DNA from: Methanosarcinales archaeon
GTDB taxonomy: Archaea; Halobacteriota; Methanosarcinia; Methanosarcinales; Methanocomedenaceae
Assembly: GCA_030614485.1 (NCBI GenBank)
Contig: JAUWTY010000004.1
Coordinates: 1 to 19,126 of the forward strand
Length of the DNA stretch: 19,126 bases
Direction: 5' to 3'
Made by a program: the position numbers and the translations under genes. The notes under the pieces are model-generated. The model made no database searches, was not told where the DNA came from, and saw only the letters and a list, made by a program, of their open reading frames with translations. This document shows positions 12,788 to 19,126 of the stretch, piece after piece (position 1 is the first letter of the stretch; each line of letters opens with the position of its first letter).

Positions 12788-14554
12788 TTATGTTAATATC
12801 TGTTCCAATTTTTCAGCCATCCTGTCAAGCTGATAAAGTACCATTCCAAACTGGACATTAGGTTTTGTGAATACTACCATTATATAGTCAGTATTTATGG
12901 ACATAGCTACCAGGACTTTGTCAGATAATTCTAGAATGACTCGATTTCTGAATCCTTCTTTTCGTGTCAGGCACTCTTCAAGGCTTAGCAGATCAATGAT
13001 TTTATTTAATAAAATTGAATTCATAGTCCCAGGGTCGATTGCGGTTATGAGTTTTCCGTCAAGACTTGTTAACCCGATGTTGCGAATCCAATCTTCACTT
13101 TGAAGTTCTGAGAAGATGGCATGTACCATTTCTATACTGATATCAGGTAACGGAGCCGAGATTATCTCAACAGTCTCAGGCTTTGGTTCTGGTTCAGCTG
13201 TAACTTCACTTTCTTCTCTTTTTGTAAATCCCTGGTCTACTATTTCAGTTTCCGTGACTTCTGCTTCGATTTCTGTAACGTCTTCTATAGTTTCCGTTAC
13301 ATCTAACTTGGTTTCTGTAACTTCTGCTTTAGTTTCCGATACATCTGCCTTGATTTCCGTAACTTCAGTTTTATTTTCAGGGATTTCTACCCCATCATCA
13401 TCGGATTCCGGTGCTGGATGCTCCTGATATTCAGTTTCATCTTTTTGGGTGATTTCCTTTACAGGAGATAAACGTGTTTTGATATTTGGGTCCATTACCA
13501 GCTGTTCTATGCGCTGTAATTCATTTTTATTTGCAAACTTATTTTCAATTTGCAGTTTTGGCGGAAGTTTTTTAGGCGTGGCGTCTTCTTCATCAGTATC
13601 TTCATTAACTTGTGTAGTTTCTTCTACGTCTTCTGTTGATGTTTTGTCCGTCCTGTATTCTGGTTTGACAATGAGATGATCCATTTCAAGAGACTTTAAC
13701 ATTTCAACAGCAGATGCTTCAAAATCAATCCCTTTGATCCTTTCAGAAAGGTCGTCCGCTATTTCCGCAAAGTCCATTTCTTCAGAATCAATGTCATCGA
13801 TACCAATAAAGTCATTTTCAAACTTCGATTTTTCAGTTTCATGTTCTTCAGTTGTTTCTTCATCTACACTGAATTTTTTAAGAACATCATGAGCTTCCTG
13901 TCTTACTTCTGAGGAAGGATGTTTGCTTGCAAGATCGTTAAGTACGTCATAGGAATCATCAATCACTTTTGGCGAATATTTTGCAATCTCACCAATCAGT
14001 TTTGTGGCAAATACCCGTTCATCTATATTCAAGCCATTGAGTGATCTTATGAGGTCTAGTGTGTGGTTTGAGAAAAATTCAGGATTTGATTTTGAAATTA
14101 CTTCCAGGATATAATATGATGCCGAACGAATCTGGCTGTTAGAACTTCTCATTTTCTTTAGTAATGCTGGCATAGCAGATTGCATCAGTTCAGGAGAAAC
14201 GGAAACAATGATACTCAGGATATCCAGGGCAATTAATATGCTGTTATTGTCAAGTGCATCATCATCTGGTATCTGTATTATTTTTATGAAAGCATCAGTT
14301 GAGTTTACCAGAAGGTCAGTTTCTTTTTCGGCAATGTTGAGAAGTAGTTCGAGACAGTAGCCGATAGTTTCTTTTTTGTCGGTTTGGATAATTCCTATTA
14401 ATGCAAGAGTTGTGTCTTCTATCAGTCCAGGGTCTTCTTTAAGGGCCTTTTTCAGAGATTCAACAATTTTCTTGTTACCGTGGCCTTTTTCTATCTTTTT
14501 TATGTTGTTATCGACTGTTTTTTTAGGCGAACCAAATACCATTTTATTTTCCAT
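12788..14554 (-). CDS. HEAT-repeat / acidic heptad linker / roadblock (LC7) scaffold protein
   Basis: A 588-residue cytosolic protein with three parts. Residues about 1-225 are HEAT/ARM-like helical repeats (LLNIAEKETDLLVNSTDAF, SAMPALLKKMRSSNSQIRSA, ASKHPSSEVRQEAHDVLKKF). Residues about 226-465 are a highly acidic, low-complexity linker containing six tandem heptads. Residues about 475-588 fit a roadblock/LC7 domain (SEDWIRNIGLTSLDGKLITA, NRVILELSDKVLVAMSIN, QFGMVLYQLDRMAEKL), the fold of MglB and dynein light chains that regulates small GTPases or dimerises. The role is therefore inferred as an adaptor linking a GTPase or signalling partner to another protein. The second Met (codon 5, 14540-14542) has better ribosome-site spacing to GGGGATGG than the first, so the true start may be there. 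It is divergent from argG. Confidence 0.8.
   Translation of the reverse strand: MENKMVFGSPKKTVDNNIKKIEKGHGNKKIVESLKKALKEDPGLIEDTTLALIGIIQTDKKETIGYCLELLLNIAEKETDLLVNSTDAFIKIIQIPDDDALDNNSILIALDILSIIVSVSPELMQSAMPALLKKMRSSNSQIRSASYYILEVISKSNPEFFSNHTLDLIRSLNGLNIDERVFATKLIGEIAKYSPKVIDDSYDVLNDLASKHPSSEVRQEAHDVLKKFSVDEETTEEHETEKSKFENDFIGIDDIDSEEMDFAEIADDLSERIKGIDFEASAVEMLKSLEMDHLIVKPEYRTDKTSTEDVEETTQVNEDTDEEDATPKKLPPKLQIENKFANKNELQRIEQLVMDPNIKTRLSPVKEITQKDETEYQEHPAPESDDDGVEIPENKTEVTEIKADVSETKAEVTETKLDVTETIEDVTEIEAEVTETEIVDQGFTKREESEVTAEPEPKPETVEIISAPLPDISIEMVHAIFSELQSEDWIRNIGLTSLDGKLITAIDPGTMNSILLNKIIDLLSLEECLTRKEGFRNRVILELSDKVLVAMSINTDYIMVVFTKPNVQFGMVLYQLDRMAEKLEQILT
13241..13366 (-). repeat. Six tandem 7-residue repeats in the scaffold linker
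   Basis: Residues 397-438 read as six in-register units of pattern [E/D]-V-[T/S]-E-[T/I]-x-x (EVTEIKA, DVSETKA, EVTETKL, DVTETIE, DVTEIEA, EVTETEI). The DNA is a degenerate 21-bp tandem repeat. Valine every seven residues with charged neighbours suggests an extended or weak coiled-coil spacer; unit number is likely to vary between strains. Confidence 0.85.
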
Positions 14555-14623
14555 CCCCGTTTTGGATATTAAGAAATAATTATTGTTATTATGTTAAAGC
14601 TGTAATATAGATGGTTCAAATAT

Positions 14624-14634
14624 CTTATATATTA
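14624..14634 (+). promoter_or_regulatory. argG TATA-like box
   Basis: CTTATATATTA at 14624-14634 would give a start near 14655 and a leader of about 40 nt. AAAGGATATGATG just before ATG 14697 supplies the ribosome site. The divergent scaffold gene starts only 143 nt away, so the two promoters may be jointly regulated. Confidence 0.5.
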
Positions 14635-14696
14635 TTCGATGAATTAACATCCATTTTCATTGAGATGATTGACAATAAAAAAGGATATGATGATAA

Positions 14697-15878
14697 ATGA
14701 AAGGTAAGGTTGTATTGGCTTATTCAGGTGGTCTGGACACATCGGTATGTATACCCATTCTTAAGGAAAATTATGATTTTGAAAAAGTCATTACCGTTGT
14801 TGTAGATGTGGGACAGGCAGAGGAAGAGATTGTAAATGCAGAAGAAAAGGCAGAGTTGATAGGTGATAAGAATTTTACCATCGATGCAAAAGCAGAATTC
14901 GTGCAGGATTATCTGTTTCCATTGATAAAGGCCAATGGGAATTATGAAGGATATGTGCTGGGTACTGCCATTGCAAGGCCCCTGATTGCCAAAAAGGTGC
15001 TTGAAATAGCCATAGATGAAGGTGCTGCGGCATTGGCCCATGGCTGTACCGGTAAGGGCAATGACCAGTTGAGGTTTGAGGCTGTATTCCGTTCATCTGA
15101 TATGGATGTGCTGGCACCTATGAGGGATATGAACCTCACCCGTGAGTGGGAGATAGAATATGCCAGAGATCACGGAATCCCTGTTACCGTCACTAAGGAG
15201 AAGCCGTGGAGTATTGATGAAAATATCTGGAGCCGCAGTATTGAAGGAGGCCAGCTGGAGGACCCGGGTTTCATACCGCCTGAGGAAATTTTTGAATGGA
15301 CCCAATCACCTGAAAAGGGACCTGAATTAGAGATTATCGAGATTGGATTTGAAAGTGGTGTCCCGGTATCCCTGAACGGTACCCGTATGGACGGCGTATC
15401 TTTGATTACCGAACTTAACCGCATAGGTGGTATCCATGGTGTTGGCAGGACCGATATGATTGAGGACAGGGTGCTGGGCCTTAAGGCGAGGGAGAACTAC
15501 GAGCACCCGGCAGCTACTATACTGCTGACGGCCCACAAGGACCTTGAACGGCTGGTGCTGACAAGGGCAGAGTTGAGTTTCAAGGCAAAGGTGGATGAGA
15601 AGTGGTCTGAGATGGCGTATATGGGATTGTTGGATGAGCCTTTGTTCAATGACCTGAACGCTTTTGTTGATGCCACGCAGGTACGTGTGGAGGGTGCTGT
15701 GAAGCTGCGGTTGTATAAGGGCAGTGTCATGGTGGTTGCAAGGAGTTCACATTTTGCCCTGTATTCTGAAGACCTGGTGTCTTTTGATGAGTCTTCTATT
15801 GACCAGCAGGATGCGGAAGGGGTGGCTAAGTATCACGGGTTCCAGGGTAGGCTTTACCAGAAGGTAACTAAAAAATAA
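14697..15878 (+). CDS. argG: Argininosuccinate synthase
   Basis: Condenses citrulline and aspartate with ATP to argininosuccinate in arginine biosynthesis, in the cytosol as a tetramer. The 393-residue length is typical. The N-type ATP pyrophosphatase P-loop is [10 protein letters not shown] (residues about 8-17), followed by [10 protein letters not shown], the citrulline/aspartate-binding block [30 protein letters not shown] and the later [22 protein letters not shown] 14697 is preceded by an AGGA site. No other arg gene is adjacent. A 10-bp hairpin follows the stop. Confidence 0.98.
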   Translation: MKGKVVLAYSGGLDTSVCIPILKENYDFEKVITVVVDVGQAEEEIVNAEEKAELIGDKNFTIDAKAEFVQDYLFPLIKANGNYEGYVLGTAIARPLIAKKVLEIAIDEGAAALAHGCTGKGNDQLRFEAVFRSSDMDVLAPMRDMNLTREWEIEYARDHGIPVTVTKEKPWSIDENIWSRSIEGGQLEDPGFIPPEEIFEWTQSPEKGPELEIIEIGFESGVPVSLNGTRMDGVSLITELNRIGGIHGVGRTDMIEDRVLGLKARENYEHPAATILLTAHKDLERLVLTRAELSFKAKVDEKWSEMAYMGLLDEPLFNDLNAFVDATQVRVEGAVKLRLYKGSVMVVARSSHFALYSEDLVSFDESSIDQQDAEGVAKYHGFQGRLYQKVTKK

Positions 15879-15894
15879 TCAATGATATTGATGG

Positions 15895-15920
15895 GGCTAT
15901 CGCATTGATTTGCGATAGTC
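15895..15920 (+). terminator. Hairpin after argG
   Basis: GGCTATCGCA (15895-15904) pairs with TGCGATAGTC (15911-15920), ten pairs with one G-U, across the loop TTGATT. It lies 16 nt after the argG stop and is followed by T-rich DNA (cttatcttgc, later taattttttgc). It separates argG from the tRNA genes. Confidence 0.65.
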
Positions 15921-15974
15921 TTATCTTGCATTGATAATATTATTGCGCTTGTAATTTTTTGCTAAAACAGATGT

Positions 15975-16048
15975 GGGCCTGTGGTCTAGTCGGTTATGAC
16001 GTCGCCTTCACACGGCGGAGGTCCGGAGTTCGAATCTCCGCGGGCCCA
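15975..16048 (+). tRNA. tRNA-Val (CAC)
   Basis: A 74-nt cloverleaf. Acceptor GGGCCTG pairs with CGGGCCC; anticodon stem TCGCC/GGCGG encloses loop TTCACAC (anticodon CAC, reading GUG); T-arm CGGAG-TTCGAAT-CTCCG; discriminator A; D-stem GTCT/TGAC with one mismatch. CCA is not encoded, as is usual in many archaea. There is no intron. Confidence 0.96.
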
Positions 16049-16127
16049 TGCATCTACTCCTACTCAGGCCAGTAGCGGGCCGCACACGTATGAAGCCCTG
16101 CGGGCTACATACGTGGACTGAGTGCAT
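16048..16127. ncRNA. Candidate three-way-junction RNA between tRNA-Val and tRNA-Phe
   Basis: The strongest stem is CACGTATG (16085-16092)/CATACGTG (16108-16115) continued, after an A-A mismatch, by AGCCC (16094-16098)/GGGCT (16102-16106) with loop TGC. A short GGCC/GGCC hairpin (16067-16070 with 16078-16081) lies to its left. An outer stem ACTCAG (16062-16067)/CTGAGT (16118-16123), extendable by ATGCA/TGCAT, closes the fold. It begins at the last base of tRNA-Val and would be cotranscribed. Alternatives are a processing signal, an insertion-sequence end or a simple terminator. Confidence 0.45.
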
Positions 16128-16171
16128 ATTTTGTGCAACCGGAAGCGGGCTGTGATTGGAGAAAGCGAAGA

Positions 16172-16184
16172 TTTGATATAATAT
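16172..16184 (+). promoter_or_regulatory. tRNA-Phe TATA-like box
   Basis: TTTGATATAATAT at 16172-16184 lies about 30 nt before the mature 5' end of tRNA-Phe, in a locally AT-rich stretch with aaagt after it. This is the expected spacing for an archaeal tRNA promoter with a short leader, suggesting transcription independent of tRNA-Val. Confidence 0.6.
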
Positions 16185-16209
16185 TAAAGTAAAGAGAATA
16201 TCCCTACCT

Positions 16210-16283
<74 letters not shown>

Positions 16284-16379
16284 CATTTTTTGTTTTTATT
16301 TCCTTATTTTCAAATATAATTATATTATGTTAGTGCCATATCCAAGAGAATATTACCTTATGACGGAGGATACACAAAA

Positions 16380-17435
16380 TTGACCAACCCACCCAGACTT
16401 GTGGCATGGGAACTGACCAGGGCCTGCAACCTGGCATGCAGGCATTGCAGGGCTGATGCAGTCACAGAAACCAGTCCAGATGAGCTCACCACAAAAGAAG
16501 CAAAGGATTTCATAGACCAGTTAGCAGAATACGGTAAACCCATCCTCATCATGACAGGCGGGGAACCGCTCCTGCGGGATGACTTTTATGAGATTGCCCA
16601 ATACGGGACCGATAAAGGTTTACGAGTAGTTCTTGCCACCAATGGTACTTTTATGACAGCAGATATTGCCAGCCGCTTGAAGGACGTCGGTATTCAGCGG
16701 ATCAGTGTCAGTATTGATGGGTCTGATGCTAAGACCCATGATGATTTTAGGTGCGAAATCGGTTCATTTGATGCCGCACTGGTGGGCATCCAGCATATCA
16801 AGGATGCAGGTATAGGTTTCCAGATAAATACAACAATCACGAAGAGGAATATTGACCAGATAACCAAAATTCTTGATCTGGCAGTCCGGTTGGAGGCTGA
16901 GGCCCTGCATATCTTTATGCTGGTACCAACGGGCAGGGGTAAGGACATTGAGGAAGATGAGATACCGCCCGAGGAGTACGAGCGGGTCTTGAACTGGTTC
17001 TATGACCAGCGGAATAAAGTGCCTTTGCAGTTAAAGGCCACATGCGCACCCCACTATTTCAGGATAATGCGCCAGCGGGCAAAGGAAGAAGGTATCAAGA
17101 TTACAATGGAGACCCACGGCTTTGAGGCCATGACCAAAGGATGCCTTGGCGGCAGTGGGTTCTGTTTTGTGTCCCATATAGGTGAAGTGTATCCCTGCGG
17201 ATTCCTGCCTGCACTGGCAGGGGATATCCGCAAGCAGAGTTTCAAGGACGTGTGGGAGCAGTCAAAGGTTTTCAATGATATCAGGGATGTTAACAAGTTG
17301 AAAGGCAAGTGCGGAATATGTGAGTACAGAAGAGTGTGTTCCGGCTGCCGTGCCCGGGCTTATGCGGCTACCGGGGATTATATGGATGAGGAGCCATATT
17401 GTATGTACGTACCTGCGGGGGGCGAAATGGTTTGA
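16380..17435 (+). CDS. ahbD: AhbD, radical SAM heme synthase of the siroheme-dependent pathway
   Basis: Oxidatively decarboxylates two propionates of iron-coproporphyrin III to vinyls, the last step of the alternative heme pathway of archaea and sulfate reducers. The 351-residue protein opens TNPPRLVAWELTRACNL with the radical SAM cysteines Cys16, Cys20, Cys23 (CNLACRHC) and SAM motif GGEP (60-63). An auxiliary-cluster domain at the C-terminus has Cys255, Cys262, Cys273, then Cys311-x2-Cys314-x5-Cys320-x2-Cys323 and Cys341, a SPASM-like set. The LVAWE-TR-CNL start matches AhbD better than AhbC. Start TTG 16380 is supported by GGAGGA with 9-nt spacing; the upstream ATG is out of frame. The stop overlaps ahbA by 4 nt (TTGA). 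TATA-like DNA lies near 16311-16327. Confidence 0.88.
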   Translation: MTNPPRLVAWELTRACNLACRHCRADAVTETSPDELTTKEAKDFIDQLAEYGKPILIMTGGEPLLRDDFYEIAQYGTDKGLRVVLATNGTFMTADIASRLKDVGIQRISVSIDGSDAKTHDDFRCEIGSFDAALVGIQHIKDAGIGFQINTTITKRNIDQITKILDLAVRLEAEALHIFMLVPTGRGKDIEEDEIPPEEYERVLNWFYDQRNKVPLQLKATCAPHYFRIMRQRAKEEGIKITMETHGFEAMTKGCLGGSGFCFVSHIGEVYPCGFLPALAGDIRKQSFKDVWEQSKVFNDIRDVNKLKGKCGICEYRRVCSGCRARAYAATGDYMDEEPYCMYVPAGGEMV

Positions 17436-17887
17436 TAAAACTGGACGACCTGGATAAGGCTATTTTGAACGAAATACAGGTTGATTTTCCGCTGGTAAAA
17501 CAGCCGTTTTTGGGACTGGCGGCAAGCCTTGGTTCTACTGAAGACGAGGTTATGAGGAGGATTGAACGGCTTATCAAAGAGGGGGCTATCCGCAGGATAG
17601 GCCCCATCCTGAATGTGAAAAAAACCGGGGGAGAGAGTACACTGGTTGCGGTCAAGGCACCTGAAGAACGTATTGATGAGGTGGCAGGTATTATCAACGG
17701 CTATGATGAAGTGTCACACAATTACCTTCGACCGGCTGAGTATAATATCTGGTTCACTGTGTCAGCACCCAGCAAAGAACGACTGGGGCAGATACTTGAA
17801 GAGATTGGGAAGCGCACCAGATGTCCATTAATAGACCTACCCACGCTGAGGTTGTTCAAGATTGGTGTGAAGTTCAATGTTAAATGA
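17432..17887 (+). CDS. ahbA: AhbA, siroheme decarboxylase subunit (Lrp/AsnC-like)
   Basis: Siroheme decarboxylase (AhbA/AhbB heterodimer) removes two acetate carboxylates from siroheme to give 12,18-didecarboxysiroheme. The 151-residue protein has an N-terminal winged helix (about 1-60, LDDLDKAILNEIQVDFPLV, then IKEGAIRRIGPILN) and a RAM-like C-domain. The catalytic-type segment VSHNYLR (His96, Tyr98, Arg100) and YNIWFT match AhbA rather than AhbB, which carries a different spacing. The TTG start at 17432 overlaps the ahbD TGA; GGGGGG at 17417-17422 provides the ribosome site. No ahbB follows, so it must lie elsewhere or this protein acts alone. A DNA-binding transcription-factor role is less likely given the ahbD linkage. 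Confidence 0.85.
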   Translation: MIKLDDLDKAILNEIQVDFPLVKQPFLGLAASLGSTEDEVMRRIERLIKEGAIRRIGPILNVKKTGGESTLVAVKAPEERIDEVAGIINGYDEVSHNYLRPAEYNIWFTVSAPSKERLGQILEEIGKRTRCPLIDLPTLRLFKIGVKFNVK

Positions 17888-17974
17888 ATCAAAAGTTTTT
17901 ATTTAATTTATACCGAAAATTGACTGATTGCTGATACCATTAAGTACAATAGCTGTCTTAAAGATTACGTAGAT

Positions 17975-17998
17975 TTAATATGTTTTAGCACATATTAA
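17975..17998. promoter_or_regulatory. 9-bp inverted repeat in the spacer upstream of the TfoX/YjbR-like gene
   Basis: TTAATATGT (17975-17983) and ACATATTAA (17990-17998) form a perfect inverted repeat with loop TTTAGC in a 203-nt spacer. The right arm merges with a TATA-like cacatattaatattt, so a regulator bound here could block the promoter. A T-rich run (gtttttatttaattt, about 17894-17908) earlier in the spacer probably ends the ahbDA transcript. Confidence 0.4.
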
Positions 17999-18090
17999 TA
18001 TTTGGGGAAATCAGGTCAGTTTACGGTAGATATGTAAGATATCGCCAACAGACCTAATGCAGAATATTGCCATCTGATGGGGTTATGAAT

Positions 18091-18432
18091 ATGAAATACT
18101 ATTCAGAAGAAGAAATGAAAGAATTGAGGTCAGCGTTCGAGAATAGGGTACTTAGCTGGCCATATGTAACTCAAAATAAAACATTTGGCTGCCCATGCTA
18201 CCAGACCAATGGAAAGACCTTTGCCATTCTTGTGACAAAGGGCGTGCTTATTACACAAATAGACCAGGCTATTAGAGATACCCCATCCGACGAGCACAAT
18301 GATGGGGAGCTCCATACCAAAAAAAGAAATATCGAACACTGGGTCAGGATTCCAATGAAAGATGAGGTCGATATGGAGAATATAATGTCCATTGTCAGGA
18401 AAAGCAGTGAGATAGTAATGCAGGAAGAATAG
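18091..18432 (+). CDS. Small TfoX N-terminal / YjbR-like protein
   Basis: A 113-residue protein of unknown function. The segment LSWPYVTQNKTFGCPCYQTN followed by GKTFAILVTKGVLI has the pattern WP-V-xxx-x-FGCPxY-x-NGKxFAxL seen in TfoX-N/YjbR-like small alpha/beta proteins. No membrane segment is present. ATG 18091 is preferred because GGGG lies about 8 nt upstream; an earlier ATG (18085) and a TTG (18067) are in frame. The stop is TAG, used by no other intact gene here. It stands alone between two palindromic spacers. Confidence 0.6.
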   Translation: MKYYSEEEMKELRSAFENRVLSWPYVTQNKTFGCPCYQTNGKTFAILVTKGVLITQIDQAIRDTPSDEHNDGELHTKKRNIEHWVRIPMKDEVDMENIMSIVRKSSEIVMQEE

Positions 18433-18557
18433 GACGACGTCTTGTGTTCCAATGCAGCACTCTTTTTGAAAAATTCATTCAATAATTGAAGTCGTAAAGA
18501 CAGAGATATTGTATAGATACATTGACGCATATTTTATTGGTTTATTAGTCTATTAGT

Positions 18558-18599
18558 TTACTATTTTATAGGTCCTTGTAAGTACTTATAAAATAGTAA
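18558..18599. repeat. 13-bp perfect inverted repeat with outward-facing TATA sequences
   Basis: TTACTATTTTATA (18558-18570) and TATAAAATAGTAA (18587-18599) are perfectly complementary across 16 nt. Each arm contains TATAAAATA pointing outward, so the site could be a hairpin terminator for the preceding gene, an operator, or a symmetric divergent promoter. The plus-strand TATA would start transcription near 18613, about 125 nt before the YgiQ-type gene. Confidence 0.5.
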
Positions 18600-18714
18600 C
18601 GAAAACCCATGGTGGTTTAATGTCAACGAGCTCACCTTAACCTATGAATTCTTTTTTAATTGATTTGCACGATTAAAACATACTTGAACATCACAAGAAG
18701 CATTACTATATCAA

Positions 18715-18723
18715 TATAAAATA
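18715..18723 (+). promoter_or_regulatory. TATA box of the YgiQ-type gene (leaderless)
   Basis: TATAAAATA at 18715-18723 lies 24 nt (first T to A of ATG) ahead of ATG 18739, and no Shine-Dalgarno sequence intervenes (atcgatacccacat). That spacing predicts transcription beginning at or next to the start codon, i.e. a leaderless mRNA. Confidence 0.55.
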
Positions 18724-18738
18724 CATCGATACCCACAT

Positions 18739-19126
18739 ATGAACAACCAACCTCCCTTCCTGCCCCTTTCACTGGATGAAGCAAAAACCCTCGGATTCAA
18801 GGAATTTGACATAATCCTGGTGACAGGGGACGCCTATGTGGACCACCCCTCCTTCGGCACTGCCCTGGTGGCCCGTGTACTGTGGGATGCAGGCTACAAA
18901 GTGGGCATCATCGCCCAGCCCGACTGGAAGAGCGATAATGATTTCAGGAAACTGGGCCATCCCAGGCTGTTCTTTAGTGTAACATCCGGCAATGTTGATT
19001 CCATGGTCAACAACTACACTGCCAACCTGAAAAAACGCCACGATGACGTATATTCCCCAGGCGGTGCCGGGGGGCTACGACCCAACCGCGCCGCAATCGT
19101 ATATGCCGATAAGCTGCATGCCCTTT
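18739..19126 (+). CDS. YgiQ family (UPF0313) radical SAM protein, N-terminal part, cut by window edge
   Basis: Only the first 129 residues are present; full YgiQ proteins have about 600. The start [19 protein letters not shown], then [20 protein letters not shown] and [12 protein letters not shown], followed by [20 protein letters not shown] and [13 protein letters not shown], is the characteristic N-terminus of this family: a Rossmann-like, B12-binding-like domain preceding the radical SAM core, which lies beyond the window. The reaction is unknown. ATG 18739 is the first in-frame start and has no ribosome site but a well-placed TATA box. An overlapping minus-strand frame (18769-19041) is a shadow. 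Confidence 0.93.
   Translation, partial: MNNQPPFLPLSLDEAKTLGFKEFDIILVTGDAYVDHPSFGTALVARVLWDAGYKVGIIAQPDWKSDNDFRKLGHPRLFFSVTSGNVDSMVNNYTANLKKRHDDVYSPGGAGGLRPNRAAIVYADKLHAL

Larger units (their letters stand above)
18433..18738. other. AT-rich intergenic spacer with a 13-bp inverted repeat
   Basis: There are 306 nt without a supportable gene. It contains the 13-bp inverted repeat listed separately, a short GC-balanced patch (about 18600-18650, with ccatggtgg and gagctcacc) and the promoter of the next gene near its right end. No tRNA, repeat array or conserved RNA was recognised. Confidence 0.5.

Noticed and set aside
13116..13427. Plus-strand Ser/Val/Thr-rich frame antisense to the scaffold linker
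   Set aside because: It is the reverse complement of the heptad repeats; its low-complexity ISVTS pattern is a by-product of that repeat.

Overview
The window looks like a chromosomal segment of a methane-metabolising euryarchaeon of the Methanosarcinales/ANME-2 type. This is inferred from gene content, not from any search. Archaeal marks seen directly are hypusine-bearing aIF5A, tRNA genes without an encoded CCA, TATA boxes about 25-30 nt ahead of starts, GGAGG/GGTGA ribosome binding sites mixed with TTG starts, a DUF2119 protein, a short-form ThiC, and the alternative (siroheme-dependent) heme genes ahbD and ahbA. Coding DNA is moderately GC-rich and intergenic DNA is AT-rich.

Left part (1-5326): the 5' two thirds of a bifunctional NAD(P)HX epimerase/dehydratase on the minus strand diverges from topA (type IA topoisomerase). 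topA is followed after one base by a DUF2119 putative zinc hydrolase. A 12-bp inverted repeat separates this from aIF5A and an agmatinase-family gene, a pair that makes sense for deoxyhypusine formation on aIF5A.

Middle (5361-11330): an accessory-looking stretch. It holds remnants or derivatives of what look like three insertion-sequence families: an IS4-like transposase C-terminus, an IS91-like transposase N-terminus, and a deletion derivative of an IS200/IS605 element directly ahead of thiC. Between them lie a GC-rich foldable intergenic island, a small two-helix membrane-protein ORF interrupted by one in-frame TAG, a DNPH1-like nucleotide hydrolase whose start overlaps the stop of a long U32/RlhA-like protein, a two-domain DUF2249/AhpD-like protein, and a CGGC-domain protein.

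Right part (11404-19126): thiC with a clear downstream hairpin; a minus-strand HEAT-repeat/roadblock protein whose linker contains six tandem heptads; divergent argG; tRNA-Val(CAC) and tRNA-Phe(GAA) flanking a strong three-way-junction-like fold; ahbD and ahbA overlapping by 4 nt; a small TfoX/YjbR-like protein; and the start of a probably leaderless YgiQ-type radical SAM gene cut by the window edge.

The items most worth a second look are the TAG-interrupted membrane ORF (5994-6191), the structured RNA candidates at 5854-5957 and 16048-16127, the IS605 derivative at 11102-11326, and the HEAT-heptad-roadblock scaffold. No CRISPR array, rRNA or complete mobile element was seen.
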